A stretch of 64,000 bases of DNA from CAZLRH01 sp964562015 (GTDB lineage: Bacteria; Verrucomicrobiota; Verrucomicrobiia; Opitutales; JABDGR01), in NCBI GenBank assembly GCA_964562015.1, contig CAZLRH010000008.1, forward strand, positions 1 to 64,000. Reading direction: 5' to 3'. The position numbers were made by a program, and so were the translations under genes. A model generated the notes under the pieces. It saw only the letters and a program-made list of their open reading frames with translations. It made no database searches and had not been told where the DNA came from. Positions 24,472 to 31,550 of this stretch are shown here, one piece after another (the first letter of the stretch is position 1; each line of letters starts with the position of its first letter).

Positions 24472-25416
24472 ATGAAATACTCCCTCCCTGTTTCCCTTTT
24501 AGCCTTCAGTGTCTTCACGGCCTCCGCCGTGTACGCCGCGACCGACAGCGACGCGCCCGCGCCGTCCCTCCAAAATTATCAGTCGCCCTACTCTTTTGCC
24601 GCCGCCGTCACCGACCCGGCGCTCACCGCGGATTTCCGCGAGCCGCCGAAACGTCCCGAGGATTTTCGCGATTGGTCGCCGACGCCGTTTGTGGACTGGA
24701 CGAACTTTGCGCGCATCCGCGCCCTGCGCACCACGTGGGGTCCGATTTACCGTGCGTTCGACGCCCCGGCGGGCGCGATGGACCAGCCGGCCAGTTGGGC
24801 GCAGTTGCGCGTGCTCGCCGCCGCGAATCAAATGCGCGGGCAAGTCCCCTACGCCCATCACCACATGCATGTGTGGAACGTGCCGGACGAGCCGCGCTGG
24901 GTGGACGCGAAAATGACGCCCGGCGTGGGCATCGATTGCTCCGATTTCACCCATTGGGCCTACAGCTACGGCATGGGCATCGAGCTGCGCACCGGCATCG
25001 GCGAACAGGCCGAAACGCGCACCGCGCCCATGCATATCAAGAACGGCCGGACCGTCGAAATCGTCCCGCAGCGCCTTTACGACGTGCACGACGGTTATGA
25101 CAAGCAATACGACGCGCTCGTGCATGCGCTCCAGCCCGGCGACTTGCTCTTCATCCGCTCCGACCCTCCGCTGACGAACAAAATTTCCCACGTCATCATG
25201 TGGCTCGGCAACTACGTGACCGATGCGAATGGCAAGGACCAGTACTTCGTCATGGACAGCCACGGCGGCGAAGTCATCGACTCCAACGGCGTGAAAATCC
25301 CCTCCGGCCCGCAAATCCGCCCCTTCCGCGAAAAAAGCTATTACTTTAGCTCCTTCGACCACGTGCTGCGGTTTTTCCCGCTGCGTTCGTCGGGGGATGA
25401 GAATCCGGTGCCGTAA
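24472..25416 (+). CDS. Exported NlpC/P60-like cysteine hydrolase
   Basis: A signal peptide (MKYSLPVSLLAFSVFTASAV then YAA) leads a 314-residue protein. The C40-type active-site Cys is in GVGIDCSDFTHWAYSYG, the His in KISHVIMWLGNY, and a polar third residue in FVMDSHGGEVI; ALQPGDLLFI is the usual 'GDLLFF' segment. NlpC/P60 enzymes usually cleave peptide bonds in peptidoglycan. An extra N-terminal region of about 110 residues is rich in Pro and aromatic residues. AAGGA upstream of the ATG at 24472 is a ribosome-binding site. No neighbour suggests a specific substrate. Confidence 0.85.
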   Translation: MKYSLPVSLLAFSVFTASAVYAATDSDAPAPSLQNYQSPYSFAAAVTDPALTADFREPPKRPEDFRDWSPTPFVDWTNFARIRALRTTWGPIYRAFDAPAGAMDQPASWAQLRVLAAANQMRGQVPYAHHHMHVWNVPDEPRWVDAKMTPGVGIDCSDFTHWAYSYGMGIELRTGIGEQAETRTAPMHIKNGRTVEIVPQRLYDVHDGYDKQYDALVHALQPGDLLFIRSDPPLTNKISHVIMWLGNYVTDANGKDQYFVMDSHGGEVIDSNGVKIPSGPQIRPFREKSYYFSSFDHVLRFFPLRSSGDENPVP

Positions 25417-25423
25417 GAGAAGA

Positions 25424-25460
25424 AGGGACTGAGGGACAGAGGAGCAAAGGGACTAAGCGA
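25424..25460 (-). repeat. GGGAC word repeat, left member of an inverted pair
   Basis: GGGACTGAGGGACAGAGGAG with CAAAGGGACT is the inverse of the CCCTTGTCCC-type stretch at 25972-26041. The two flank the small membrane protein gene (25537-25869) at 76 and 102 bases. Confidence 0.7.
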
Positions 25461-25536
25461 AGAAGTGATGCCTGAAATGCACCCACTTCGATAAGATCAA
25501 AATTGAGATTCAAACCACTGTTGCCCGGCCAACGCC

Positions 25537-25869
25537 CTAAAGCCAGCCCGCCTTAACCGCCCAGATGATGAGTGGAGCAACAAAAATTAGGGTCGCCAAT
25601 GCAAACCAGCCGCAAAACCGAACCAACCCTGGCGGGGACGCTATTGTGATCGGCGCAGTGCCCAAGCCACTTGGTGAATTCGTCAGCATATTCCCGAATA
25701 CTTCCGGAAACCAAATACACCAAAGCGGCAGCGCCGCGACCAGGTAGGCATAGATCACGGACTTGAATCCTCCGCGGGAATACAACCAAACCATCCACGC
25801 CAAACACAGCCCGCCCGAAAAGAGTCGATGCCAATCAAGCTGGCCAGAATCTTTCCTCAGCAACGGCAT
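25537..25869 (-). CDS. Small membrane protein, unknown
   Basis: 110 residues with three hydrophobic segments: LFSGGLCLAWMVWLY, VIYAYLVAALPLWCIWFPEV and LVRFCGWFALATLIFVAPLI. It begins MPLLRKDSGQLDWHRLFSGG and ends WAVKAGWL. I do not recognise a family. Codon use is somewhat AT-richer than its neighbours, and it is flanked by inverted GGGAC/GTCCC word repeats, so it could be a recent arrival; both points are suggestive only. Confidence 0.55.
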   Translation of the reverse strand: MPLLRKDSGQLDWHRLFSGGLCLAWMVWLYSRGGFKSVIYAYLVAALPLWCIWFPEVFGNMLTNSPSGLGTAPITIASPPGLVRFCGWFALATLIFVAPLIIWAVKAGWL

Positions 25870-25971
25870 TGGGTCAACTTATCAGGCATCTCCACCCGAG
25901 ATGCAATCGGTTATCTCTCTGATTCCATACGTCACGCCTTCCACCAATAAGAATTTAACCATCAGAAATTT

Positions 25972-26041
25972 GCCCTTGTCCCCTTGTCCCTACGTCCCTC
26001 TGGTACTTTGTCCCTGAGTCCCTTTGCTTCTTTGTCCCTTA
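25972..26041 (+). repeat. GTCCCTT word repeat, right member of an inverted pair
   Basis: CCTTGTCCCCTTGTCCCTAC, then GTCCCTCTGGTACTTTGTCC and CTGAGTCCCTTTGCTTCTTT: a word built on GTCCCTT repeated about seven times. It abuts the stop of the NYN gene and its counterpart lies inverted at 25424-25460. Confidence 0.75.
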
Positions 26042-26617
26042 CTGAACTTTCTTCGCGTCTTCGCGGTGAACTTTCTGGAGCTTGCTCCACGGCGACACCG
26101 CCTTTTTCCAGTCACCACCAGAGAGGCGTTGGCGGGCGAGGACTTCGCGGGTCTGGCGGGCGGCGGCTTCGCCGGCCCATTCGCGCAGGCCGGTGGGGCT
26201 TAACAATCGCGCGCCGTTGGCCGCGGCGGACTCGCCCAAAAGATTGTCGCGCGTGGCAACGACGATTTCCGGCGCGTCGGCGTGCCGCTGGCGTTTGGAC
26301 GGGCGGCGGTCCTGCTCGGCGGGGAGCGCGGTGTTGGCCACGATTTGCTCGATGACGCCGTCGGCGCTCAGGCCCTTGGGCCCGTACACGAGCGAAAACG
26401 TAAGCTCAGTGCCGGGCCGCTCGATGAGAATCTCGTCGCCCTTGCCGTCAAAAACGATGGAGACGCGCCAGCCCTCGGTGTCGTGGATGGGGCGCAGGGC
26501 GTCGATTAATTTTGCCTGGGCGGCATCCGGGCCGTGCTGAACGAGGAGTGCGCGCAGCTCGGGCCACGCGTGGATGACGTTGTAGGCGTCAACGAGCAGA
26601 TGCCGGTCCGGGGCCAT
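26039..26617 (-). CDS. NYN-domain (YacP-like) putative endoribonuclease
   Basis: The product starts HLLVDAYNVIHAWPEL, the NYN/PIN-like start with a metal-binding Asp and the conserved Asn. It continues SIVFDGKGDEI and ends its domain with VVATRDNLLGESAAANGARL, the typical late acidic/threonine motif. YacP-type proteins are ribosome-associated endonucleases. The C-terminal residues KVHREDAKKVQ are encoded by a TTCGCGTCTTCGCGG word repeat (26042-26076), so the gene end has been shaped by repeat DNA. Isolated gene. Confidence 0.87.
   Translation of the reverse strand: MAPDRHLLVDAYNVIHAWPELRALLVQHGPDAAQAKLIDALRPIHDTEGWRVSIVFDGKGDEILIERPGTELTFSLVYGPKGLSADGVIEQIVANTALPAEQDRRPSKRQRHADAPEIVVATRDNLLGESAAANGARLLSPTGLREWAGEAAARQTREVLARQRLSGGDWKKAVSPWSKLQKVHREDAKKVQ
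26042..26076 (-). repeat. TTCGCGTCTTCGCGG word repeat inside a coding region
   Basis: ACTTTCTTCGCGTCTTCGCG followed by GTGAACTTTC is a two-word repeat of the same general style as the CTCTGCG families, and it provides the last 11 codons or so of the NYN gene on the minus strand. Confidence 0.65.
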
Positions 26618-26944
26618 GGGAGAGAGGAAAGAAAAGAGTTTTGGACAGAATTAACCGAATTTGGAGAATTGCGGAAAACCGGAAGAAGATTTTGGACAGA
26701 ATTGACAGAATTTAGGAAATTACTGAACCAGAAATCAGACATCTTTTCTTAATTCAGTTAATTCTGTAAATTCTGTCAAAAATCTTCTTCTTTCTGTATT
26801 TCTCACTGACGTAAAAATTCCACCTGAAAAGAGTTTTGGACAGAATTAACAAAATTTAGGGAATTGCTGAACCAGAAATCAGAAGTCTTTTTCTCAATTC
26901 GATTAATTTTGTCAATTCTGTCCAAAAATCTTCGTCTGCCCTTC
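26618..26944. repeat. Duplicated long inverted repeat with GACAGAATT words
   Basis: The 327-base gap holds two related units of about 100 bases (26688-26786 and 26832-26932) plus a lone arm (26636-26670). In each unit a left arm TTTTGGACAGAATTGACAGA or a near copy is answered by a right arm such as TTAATTCTGTAAATTCTGTC with CAAAAATCTTC, so each can fold into a hairpin of roughly 40 pairs with mismatches. The unit centres share ACTGAACCAGAAATCAGA or TGCTGAACCAGAAATCAGA. The composition is far more AT-rich than the flanking genes. No transposase is present. Confidence 0.85.
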
Positions 26945-28636
26945 TCAGACCCGGAACACAGCCCCGAGTTTTTTCCCGAGGAGGGCGGAGGCGCCGTAGA
27001 TCGTGACGGCGAGGAACACCATCGCCCACACGCCGAGCGCGCTGGCGAGGTACGGGCCGTTGCCGAGCGAGCCGAGCAATTGGTAGATGGCTTTGGTGAT
27101 GGGGAAATACTGCTGCTTCTGCGCGAGGAGCATGGAATCGCTGACTTCGAGCATCGATTGCGCGAAGACGAGAATCGCACCGGCCAGAAGATTGCCGAAG
27201 ATGAGCGGGGCCGTGACCACCAGCGCCGCGCGCCACGGCGGACAACCGAGGTTTTGTGCCGCCTCCTCGTAGGCGACACTGGTTTGCTCCAGCCCCGCCA
27301 CCGCCGAGCGGACCATCAGCGGGAGTTTCCGCACGGCGTAGGCAAACACCAGCGCCGTCGTGGGATTGCCAATCGGGTCGAGCCAGGCGAAGGCGCGGCC
27401 GGGCTGGCTCATCACCAAATAACCGAACGCGAGGACGAGGCCCGGCACCGCAAGCGGCAGCATGGCCGTAGCGTCGAGCGCGTGGCGGCCGGGCATTTTC
27501 GTGCGGGCGACCACATAGGCGATGCCGACGCCGAGGACCACCGCCAATAGCGACGCCAACCCCGCGTAGCGGAGGCTGTTGAGAATGGCAGGAACCGTCT
27601 GGTCGCTGCCGAGCGCGAGGCTGAAATTCGCCGTTGTCCAGCCGGTGGGCAGTAATGTCCCATACCAGTCACTCGAACACGCCACGCCGATGACCGCGAG
27701 GTGCGGCAACAGCGCGACGAAGGTAACACCGCCAAAAAGCGCGATGCAGGCCGAGGCCCCAAGCCAGCCCGTCGGCCGTTCCTCCGCGGCGTGGCCCGCT
27801 TTCGCGACGGCGGCGTAGCTGGCGCGTCCGAACAAGCCCTTGCCCAACGCATAAAAGGACACCGCGGCCGCCAGCATCACCGTCACGAGCGCGTAGGGAA
27901 AAGGATTCTGGCCGATTTCGCGCAGGCCGTTGAACACTTGCACCGAGGCGATGCGGTCATAATCAAAAATCAGCGGCACGCCCAGTTCCGTGAACGCCCA
28001 GACAAAGACGACGGTGCCGCCCGCAAACAGACCGGGGCGCATGAGCGGCAGCGTGATTTGCCAAAACCGCGCGAAGCCGCGGCAGCCGAGGTTTTCCGCC
28101 GCTTCTTCCATCGCCGGATCGATATTAGCCAGCGCGGCGAGGGCGTTGAGATAGAGAATCGGATACAGGCCGAGCGCGCACAGCGCGACCATCCCGCAAA
28201 AACGCCCTGGCCCGCCGAGCCAATCCACGGGCACGGACGCCAGCCCGAGGTCGAGCAGGAGGGTGTTAAGAACGCCGTACGTGCCGAGAATCTGGCGCAC
28301 GCCGATGGCCCCGACAAACGGCGGCAGCAGGATCGGCATGAGCACGAGCGCGAGGAAAAATTTCTTGCCGGGAAAGGCATACCGGTCGGCGACCAGGGCC
28401 AGCGGCACGGCAATGGCCATCGCCAGCGCGGTGGCTGCGACCGCGAGCGCAAAGGAATTCGCCAGACCCTCGAGATAAATGGAGTTCGTGAACACCCCGC
28501 ACAGGAATGCGAGCGTAAAGTGCCCATTGGCGTCCACAAAACCACCGTGCAAAATTTGCGCGAGGGGCCAGACGAAAAAGGCCGCAAACAACCCGGCGGT
28601 TACCACGTACACTCCGAGACTGAGCGATTTGGACAT
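26945..28636 (-). CDS. ABC transporter permease, fused double-domain (Fe3+/thiamine/phosphonate type)
   Basis: 563 residues with about twelve hydrophobic segments and two binding-protein-dependent permease halves. Each half carries an EAA loop: EEAAENLGCRGFARFWQITL and YEEAAQNLGCPPWRAALVVT. This fused arrangement is found in iron(III), thiamine and 2-aminoethylphosphonate importers. The ATP-binding and solute-binding partners are not in the window, since the next gene downstream is the NYN gene beyond the repeat block. The substrate cannot be named. Partners may lie elsewhere or be lost. Confidence 0.88.
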   Translation of the reverse strand: MSKSLSLGVYVVTAGLFAAFFVWPLAQILHGGFVDANGHFTLAFLCGVFTNSIYLEGLANSFALAVAATALAMAIAVPLALVADRYAFPGKKFFLALVLMPILLPPFVGAIGVRQILGTYGVLNTLLLDLGLASVPVDWLGGPGRFCGMVALCALGLYPILYLNALAALANIDPAMEEAAENLGCRGFARFWQITLPLMRPGLFAGGTVVFVWAFTELGVPLIFDYDRIASVQVFNGLREIGQNPFPYALVTVMLAAAVSFYALGKGLFGRASYAAVAKAGHAAEERPTGWLGASACIALFGGVTFVALLPHLAVIGVACSSDWYGTLLPTGWTTANFSLALGSDQTVPAILNSLRYAGLASLLAVVLGVGIAYVVARTKMPGRHALDATAMLPLAVPGLVLAFGYLVMSQPGRAFAWLDPIGNPTTALVFAYAVRKLPLMVRSAVAGLEQTSVAYEEAAQNLGCPPWRAALVVTAPLIFGNLLAGAILVFAQSMLEVSDSMLLAQKQQYFPITKAIYQLLGSLGNGPYLASALGVWAMVFLAVTIYGASALLGKKLGAVFRV

Positions 28637-29023
28637 CGGGGGAGTTAGTTGCTAGTTGTTAGTTGCAGGCGACCAAGTGTTAGTTGCTGATGGCAGGCTT
28701 GCCCGAGCTGGCCGAGGGGTGCTTCAGGGATCTGCGAAATAAAGTACCTGTGATTTTAACCACAAAAAGCACAAGCAGCTCAGCCCATCCTAGTTTTGTG
28801 CCTCTTGTGCTTTTTGTGGTCAATGCTCTTCAAGGACAATCGAATTTTTTTGTTCGAGGCGAGCAGGCTTCAGGCTGGAGATTGCCGGCGGTGGCCGGGC
28901 GGAAGGCAGCGTAGCCCAAGCGCGGGAGTATTCGAGATTTTTCCGGCGCACAAAAAACTTGGCCGCGGCGCGGAAAGATGCCATCTTTCGCCTTTGTGGC
29001 GCAGGATGCTGCCGCCACCACCT
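28637..29023. repeat. Intergenic region with TTAGTTGC, GAGCTGGCC and perfect 17-bp inverted repeats
   Basis: The gap between the ABC permease start and tRNA-Ser holds three elements and no gene. The word TTAGTTGC is repeated at 28643-28690 (GTTAGTTGCTAGTTGTTAGT). CGAGCTGGCCGAG lies at 28704-28716, an identical 13-mer to 31330-31342. A perfect 17-base inverted repeat, ACCACAAAAAGCACAAG (28759-28775) with its complement at 28804-28820, encloses a 28-base loop. The last lies upstream of both flanking genes, so it is not a terminator for either. Promoters for the tRNA must lie within 28870-29020, but none is clear. Confidence 0.75.
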
Positions 29024-29113
29024 GGAGAGGTGACAGAGTGGCCGATTGTGCCTGACTCGAAATCAGGTGTCCTCGCAAGGGGACCGGGGGTTCGAATCCC
29101 TCCCTCTCCGCCA
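29024..29113 (+). tRNA. tRNA-Ser (anticodon CGA)
   Basis: A class II tRNA of 90 bases including an encoded CCA end. The acceptor stem is GGAGAGG/CCTCTCC with G discriminator. The anticodon arm is CCTGA-CTCGAAA-TCAGG with anticodon CGA, and the variable arm is long (GTCCTCGCAAGGGGAC). It reads UCG codons. Confidence 0.96.
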
Positions 29114-29203
29114 GTTTGCAGTTTCGCAGAATTCCCCGCTAACGCGATCATCACCGAAGCTCACCCCGGCCCATGAGCGATGGGCACAATTGTCCGGCTA
29201 AAA

Positions 29204-29217
29204 ATGAGTGCGCTCAT
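29204..29217. promoter_or_regulatory. Putative TetR operator 1 (ATGAG-TGCG-CTCAT)
   Basis: ATGAGTGCGCTCAT has perfect half-sites ATGAG/CTCAT. It lies directly upstream of the -35 element for the tetR-type gene. Its centre is 56 bases from that of the second site at 29260-29273. Confidence 0.7.
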
Positions 29218-29223
29218 TTTTAT

Positions 29224-29252
29224 TTGACAGGGAGGCCCGACACTTCTAATTT
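29224..29252 (+). promoter_or_regulatory. Predicted sigma-70 promoter of the TetR/ABC1-kinase operon
   Basis: A perfect -35 box TTGACA (29224-29229) and a -10-like TAATTT (29247-29252) with a 17-base spacer. The start site would fall near 29259, inside the second operator. Confidence 0.65.
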
Positions 29253-29259
29253 CATAAAA

Positions 29260-29273
29260 TTGAGCCCACTCAT
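29260..29273. promoter_or_regulatory. Putative TetR operator 2 (TTGAG-CCCA-CTCAT)
   Basis: TTGAGCCCACTCAT repeats the operator 1 half-sites with one change. It covers the predicted transcription start, so a bound repressor would block initiation. The two sites are about five helical turns apart (centre to centre 56 bases). Confidence 0.65.
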
Positions 29274-29282
29274 ATTTATTTT

Positions 29283-29942
29283 ATGAAAGTGAAATCCGGA
29301 AAATACAAACCGCAGGAAAGGCCCGGCCGGAGGGCCGAGAACAAGGACAAGACGAAGCAGGCCATCCTGGCGGCGGCCCTGCGACTCTTTGTCGAAAAAG
29401 GATTTTATAAGACCACGACGAGTGCCATTTCCAAGAAGGCAGGCATCGCCGAGGGCACGCTCTTCAATTATTTCCAAACCAAGGAGGACCTGGCCCTCTA
29501 CTTTTTCGAACAGGAACTGGAGCACGTCATCGAGTGGTTCCAGACCGATGCGCGCATCCAACGCGCGGCGCTCCCGGAAAAACTTTTTGCGATCATCCAC
29601 CAGTCTCTCGACCGGCTGGCTCCGTACGAGGAATTCCTCGGCGCCGTGTACCTGCGCTCGCTGATGCCGGTTTCGAAGCTGAGCCCGTGGAGGCTGCAGA
29701 ACCAGGAGCGTCATCTGCGCTATTTGCGGTTCATCCGTGACATTCTGGCCGACGCTGAAGCAGCGGAGGAAATTCCGCCGTACGGCGACTTTGGGGCCTA
29801 TTCCTTCGGGCTTTTGCACCTGGCGATGATCACCTACTGGCTGCAGGATCACTCACGCGGAAAGGAGCAAACGCTGGCGCTGCTCGACCGCATCCTGAAG
29901 ATGGGCACCCATTTCCTGAAAAAAGGAGGCTGGGAATGGTAA
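29283..29942 (+). CDS. TetR-family transcriptional regulator
   Basis: 219 residues. The N-terminal TetR helix-turn-helix is clear: KDKTKQAILAAALRLFVEKG, FYKTTTSAISKKAGIAEGTL and FNYFQTKEDLALYFFEQELE. The C-terminal ligand/dimer domain is not similar to a named subfamily. The basic stretch KPQERPGRRAENKDK precedes the DNA-binding domain. Two ATGAG-type palindromes upstream suggest autoregulation. The stop codon overlaps the next gene, an ABC1-type kinase, which is probably the main target. The inducer is unknown. Confidence 0.92.
   Translation: MKVKSGKYKPQERPGRRAENKDKTKQAILAAALRLFVEKGFYKTTTSAISKKAGIAEGTLFNYFQTKEDLALYFFEQELEHVIEWFQTDARIQRAALPEKLFAIIHQSLDRLAPYEEFLGAVYLRSLMPVSKLSPWRLQNQERHLRYLRFIRDILADAEAAEEIPPYGDFGAYSFGLLHLAMITYWLQDHSRGKEQTLALLDRILKMGTHFLKKGGWEW
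29923..29929 (+). promoter_or_regulatory. Strong Shine-Dalgarno site for the ABC1-kinase gene
   Basis: AAGGAGG sits 6 bases before the ATG at 29936, inside the last codons of the tetR-type gene. Such a perfect site is unusual in this window, where most genes lack one, and it fixes the start. Confidence 0.8.
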
Positions 29943-31261
29943 ATCACAAAACACACAAAGGCGCCTTAACGCGCGGCTTTCTGCTCGGTAAGCTGGGATT
30001 CAAACTGGCGGGAAGCTATCTGGGTTACCAGGCCCAGAATCTTCTCCTGGACGAAGCCGAAGGGCCGCAGAGGGAGGCTCGCTTTCAGCTACAGGCCTCG
30101 AGGCGCTTGCGCGAGGAACTCGGTCGCCTGAAAGGGCCGGCCATGAAGATTGGGCAATTGTTAAGCCTGGACAGCGGTTCGCTGCGTCCGGAGACGATCG
30201 AGGAACTGGCAAACCTTCAAATGCGCGCCCCGGGCATGCATGCGAGCCTGGCGCGCGCGCAATTCAAGGCTGCGCTGGGCCAATATCCCGAGGAACTATT
30301 TCGCGAGTTCGACCCCGAGCCTTTTGCCGCCGCGTCGCTGGGGCAGGTGCACCGCGGCATCACTCACCAAGGGGAAAAGGTGGCCATAAAAATCCAGTAC
30401 CCCGCCATTCGCTCTGCGATTGAAAACGACTTCAAACTTATCAAGTCCCTGGCTCTGCCGGGCCGGTTATCCGGTTACCTACCCACCTCTTTGCTGGCCG
30501 AGTTTGAACGCGGCACGCTTGAAGAGACCGAATATCTCCATGAAGCGCAAAACATCGAATACTTTCATAAGGAATTAAAGGGGCTATCCTATCTTTCCAT
30601 TCCCTGGGTGTACCACGAATGGAGTGGTGATCGCGTCCTGACCATGTCGCATATCGAAGGCGTGCCATTCCGGAATTTTCTGATGCAAAAACCGTCGGCG
30701 GCCATACGCAATCTTGTCGGTGAACGGCTGGTCGAATCCTTTCATACACAATTGCATTGGCTGAAGAGACTCCATGCCGACCAGCACCCAGGCAATTACC
30801 TGTTTAGTTCCGACGGCTCCATCGGGCTGGTCGATTTCGGTTGCGTGAAACGGATCCGCATCGAAGCTACGGAACTCATCAATTCCATGGTCAACCGCTC
30901 TTGGCGTCAGAGCGAAGCCTCAGCCAGGCGATTCGTGGGCCTTGCACTGGGAGAAAAAATGCCGCTCGCCCAGGCGCGGAAAATCCTGCCGCTTGTGGAG
31001 GCCAGTGCCGATTTTCTCTTTCCCCAGGGGCCAGCGGCAAATCCGGTGGTGGATTTTGGCGACAAGAAGTTGTACGAACTGCTCACCAGTAACGGCAAAA
31101 AGATGCTGCGTCACCAGTTGTACAATCCGGAATTTGCGTTTATTTCTCGGGTGGAGATGGGGTTGGACCATCTTTTGCACGAACTCGGCGCGAAGGTGAA
31201 CGTGGGCGCGGTCTGGCGACGAGTATCCACCGCACCCGTCGTCGGCCACAACCACGCCTGA
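29936..31261 (+). CDS. ABC1/UbiB-family atypical protein kinase
   Basis: UbiB-type kinases support quinone or lipid metabolism at the membrane through an atypical ATPase. The diagnostic KxGQ motif is present (LKGPAMKIGQLLSL), then the Ala-rich loop FAAASLGQVHRG in place of a Gly-rich loop, VAIKIQYPAI, LHADQHPGNYLF (catalytic loop) and LVDFGCVKR (metal-binding Asp). The usual C-terminal membrane helix is not obvious. It overlaps the tetR-type gene by 7 bases, so it is co-expressed with its own regulator. Its target could be a lipid or quinone pathway outside the window. Confidence 0.9.
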   Translation: MVNHKTHKGALTRGFLLGKLGFKLAGSYLGYQAQNLLLDEAEGPQREARFQLQASRRLREELGRLKGPAMKIGQLLSLDSGSLRPETIEELANLQMRAPGMHASLARAQFKAALGQYPEELFREFDPEPFAAASLGQVHRGITHQGEKVAIKIQYPAIRSAIENDFKLIKSLALPGRLSGYLPTSLLAEFERGTLEETEYLHEAQNIEYFHKELKGLSYLSIPWVYHEWSGDRVLTMSHIEGVPFRNFLMQKPSAAIRNLVGERLVESFHTQLHWLKRLHADQHPGNYLFSSDGSIGLVDFGCVKRIRIEATELINSMVNRSWRQSEASARRFVGLALGEKMPLAQARKILPLVEASADFLFPQGPAANPVVDFGDKKLYELLTSNGKKMLRHQLYNPEFAFISRVEMGLDHLLHELGAKVNVGAVWRRVSTAPVVGHNHA

Positions 31262-31329
31262 TCGTGCATCCGCGTCTCGAAAGCCTCCAGTTTGCCCCTT
31301 AGCTCGGCGTTGCCCTTATGTCGCCGGCT

Positions 31330-31342
31330 CGAGCTGGCCGAG
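31330..31342. repeat. CGAGCTGGCCGAG repeat
   Basis: An exact 13-base match to 28704-28716, itself able to form a CTCG/CGAG stem. In both places GCTT follows within ten bases. It lies in the 289-base gap before the esterase gene, where nothing else is recognised. Confidence 0.45.
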
Positions 31343-31550
31343 ACACGCTTATAAAATCTATCCTACCAGGGAGTCGCCGTTCGAATTGCTTTGTCCAAGA
31401 GCCACCGCCAGTTTTTCAAGCCTAGGCACGCAGCGAAGGAGAGCCTTTTCCTGTCAGTTTAGGCTCGTCACCGTTCTCCCTGACGGTGTTGCATGAGTCG
31501 GTCGGCAAACGGCTGCAAGGTCAGCCCTACGCCCCTACCCCCATATCTCC

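Noticed and set aside
26618..26944. CRISPR-like array of repeated words
   Set aside because: Repeats have no constant length, spacers are not uniform, units are inverted relative to each other, and no cas genes are present.
25500..29000. Genomic island or prophage
   Set aside because: Repeats and some AT-richer stretches are present, but there is no integrase, phage gene or attachment duplication, and tRNA-Ser is not followed by a partial copy.
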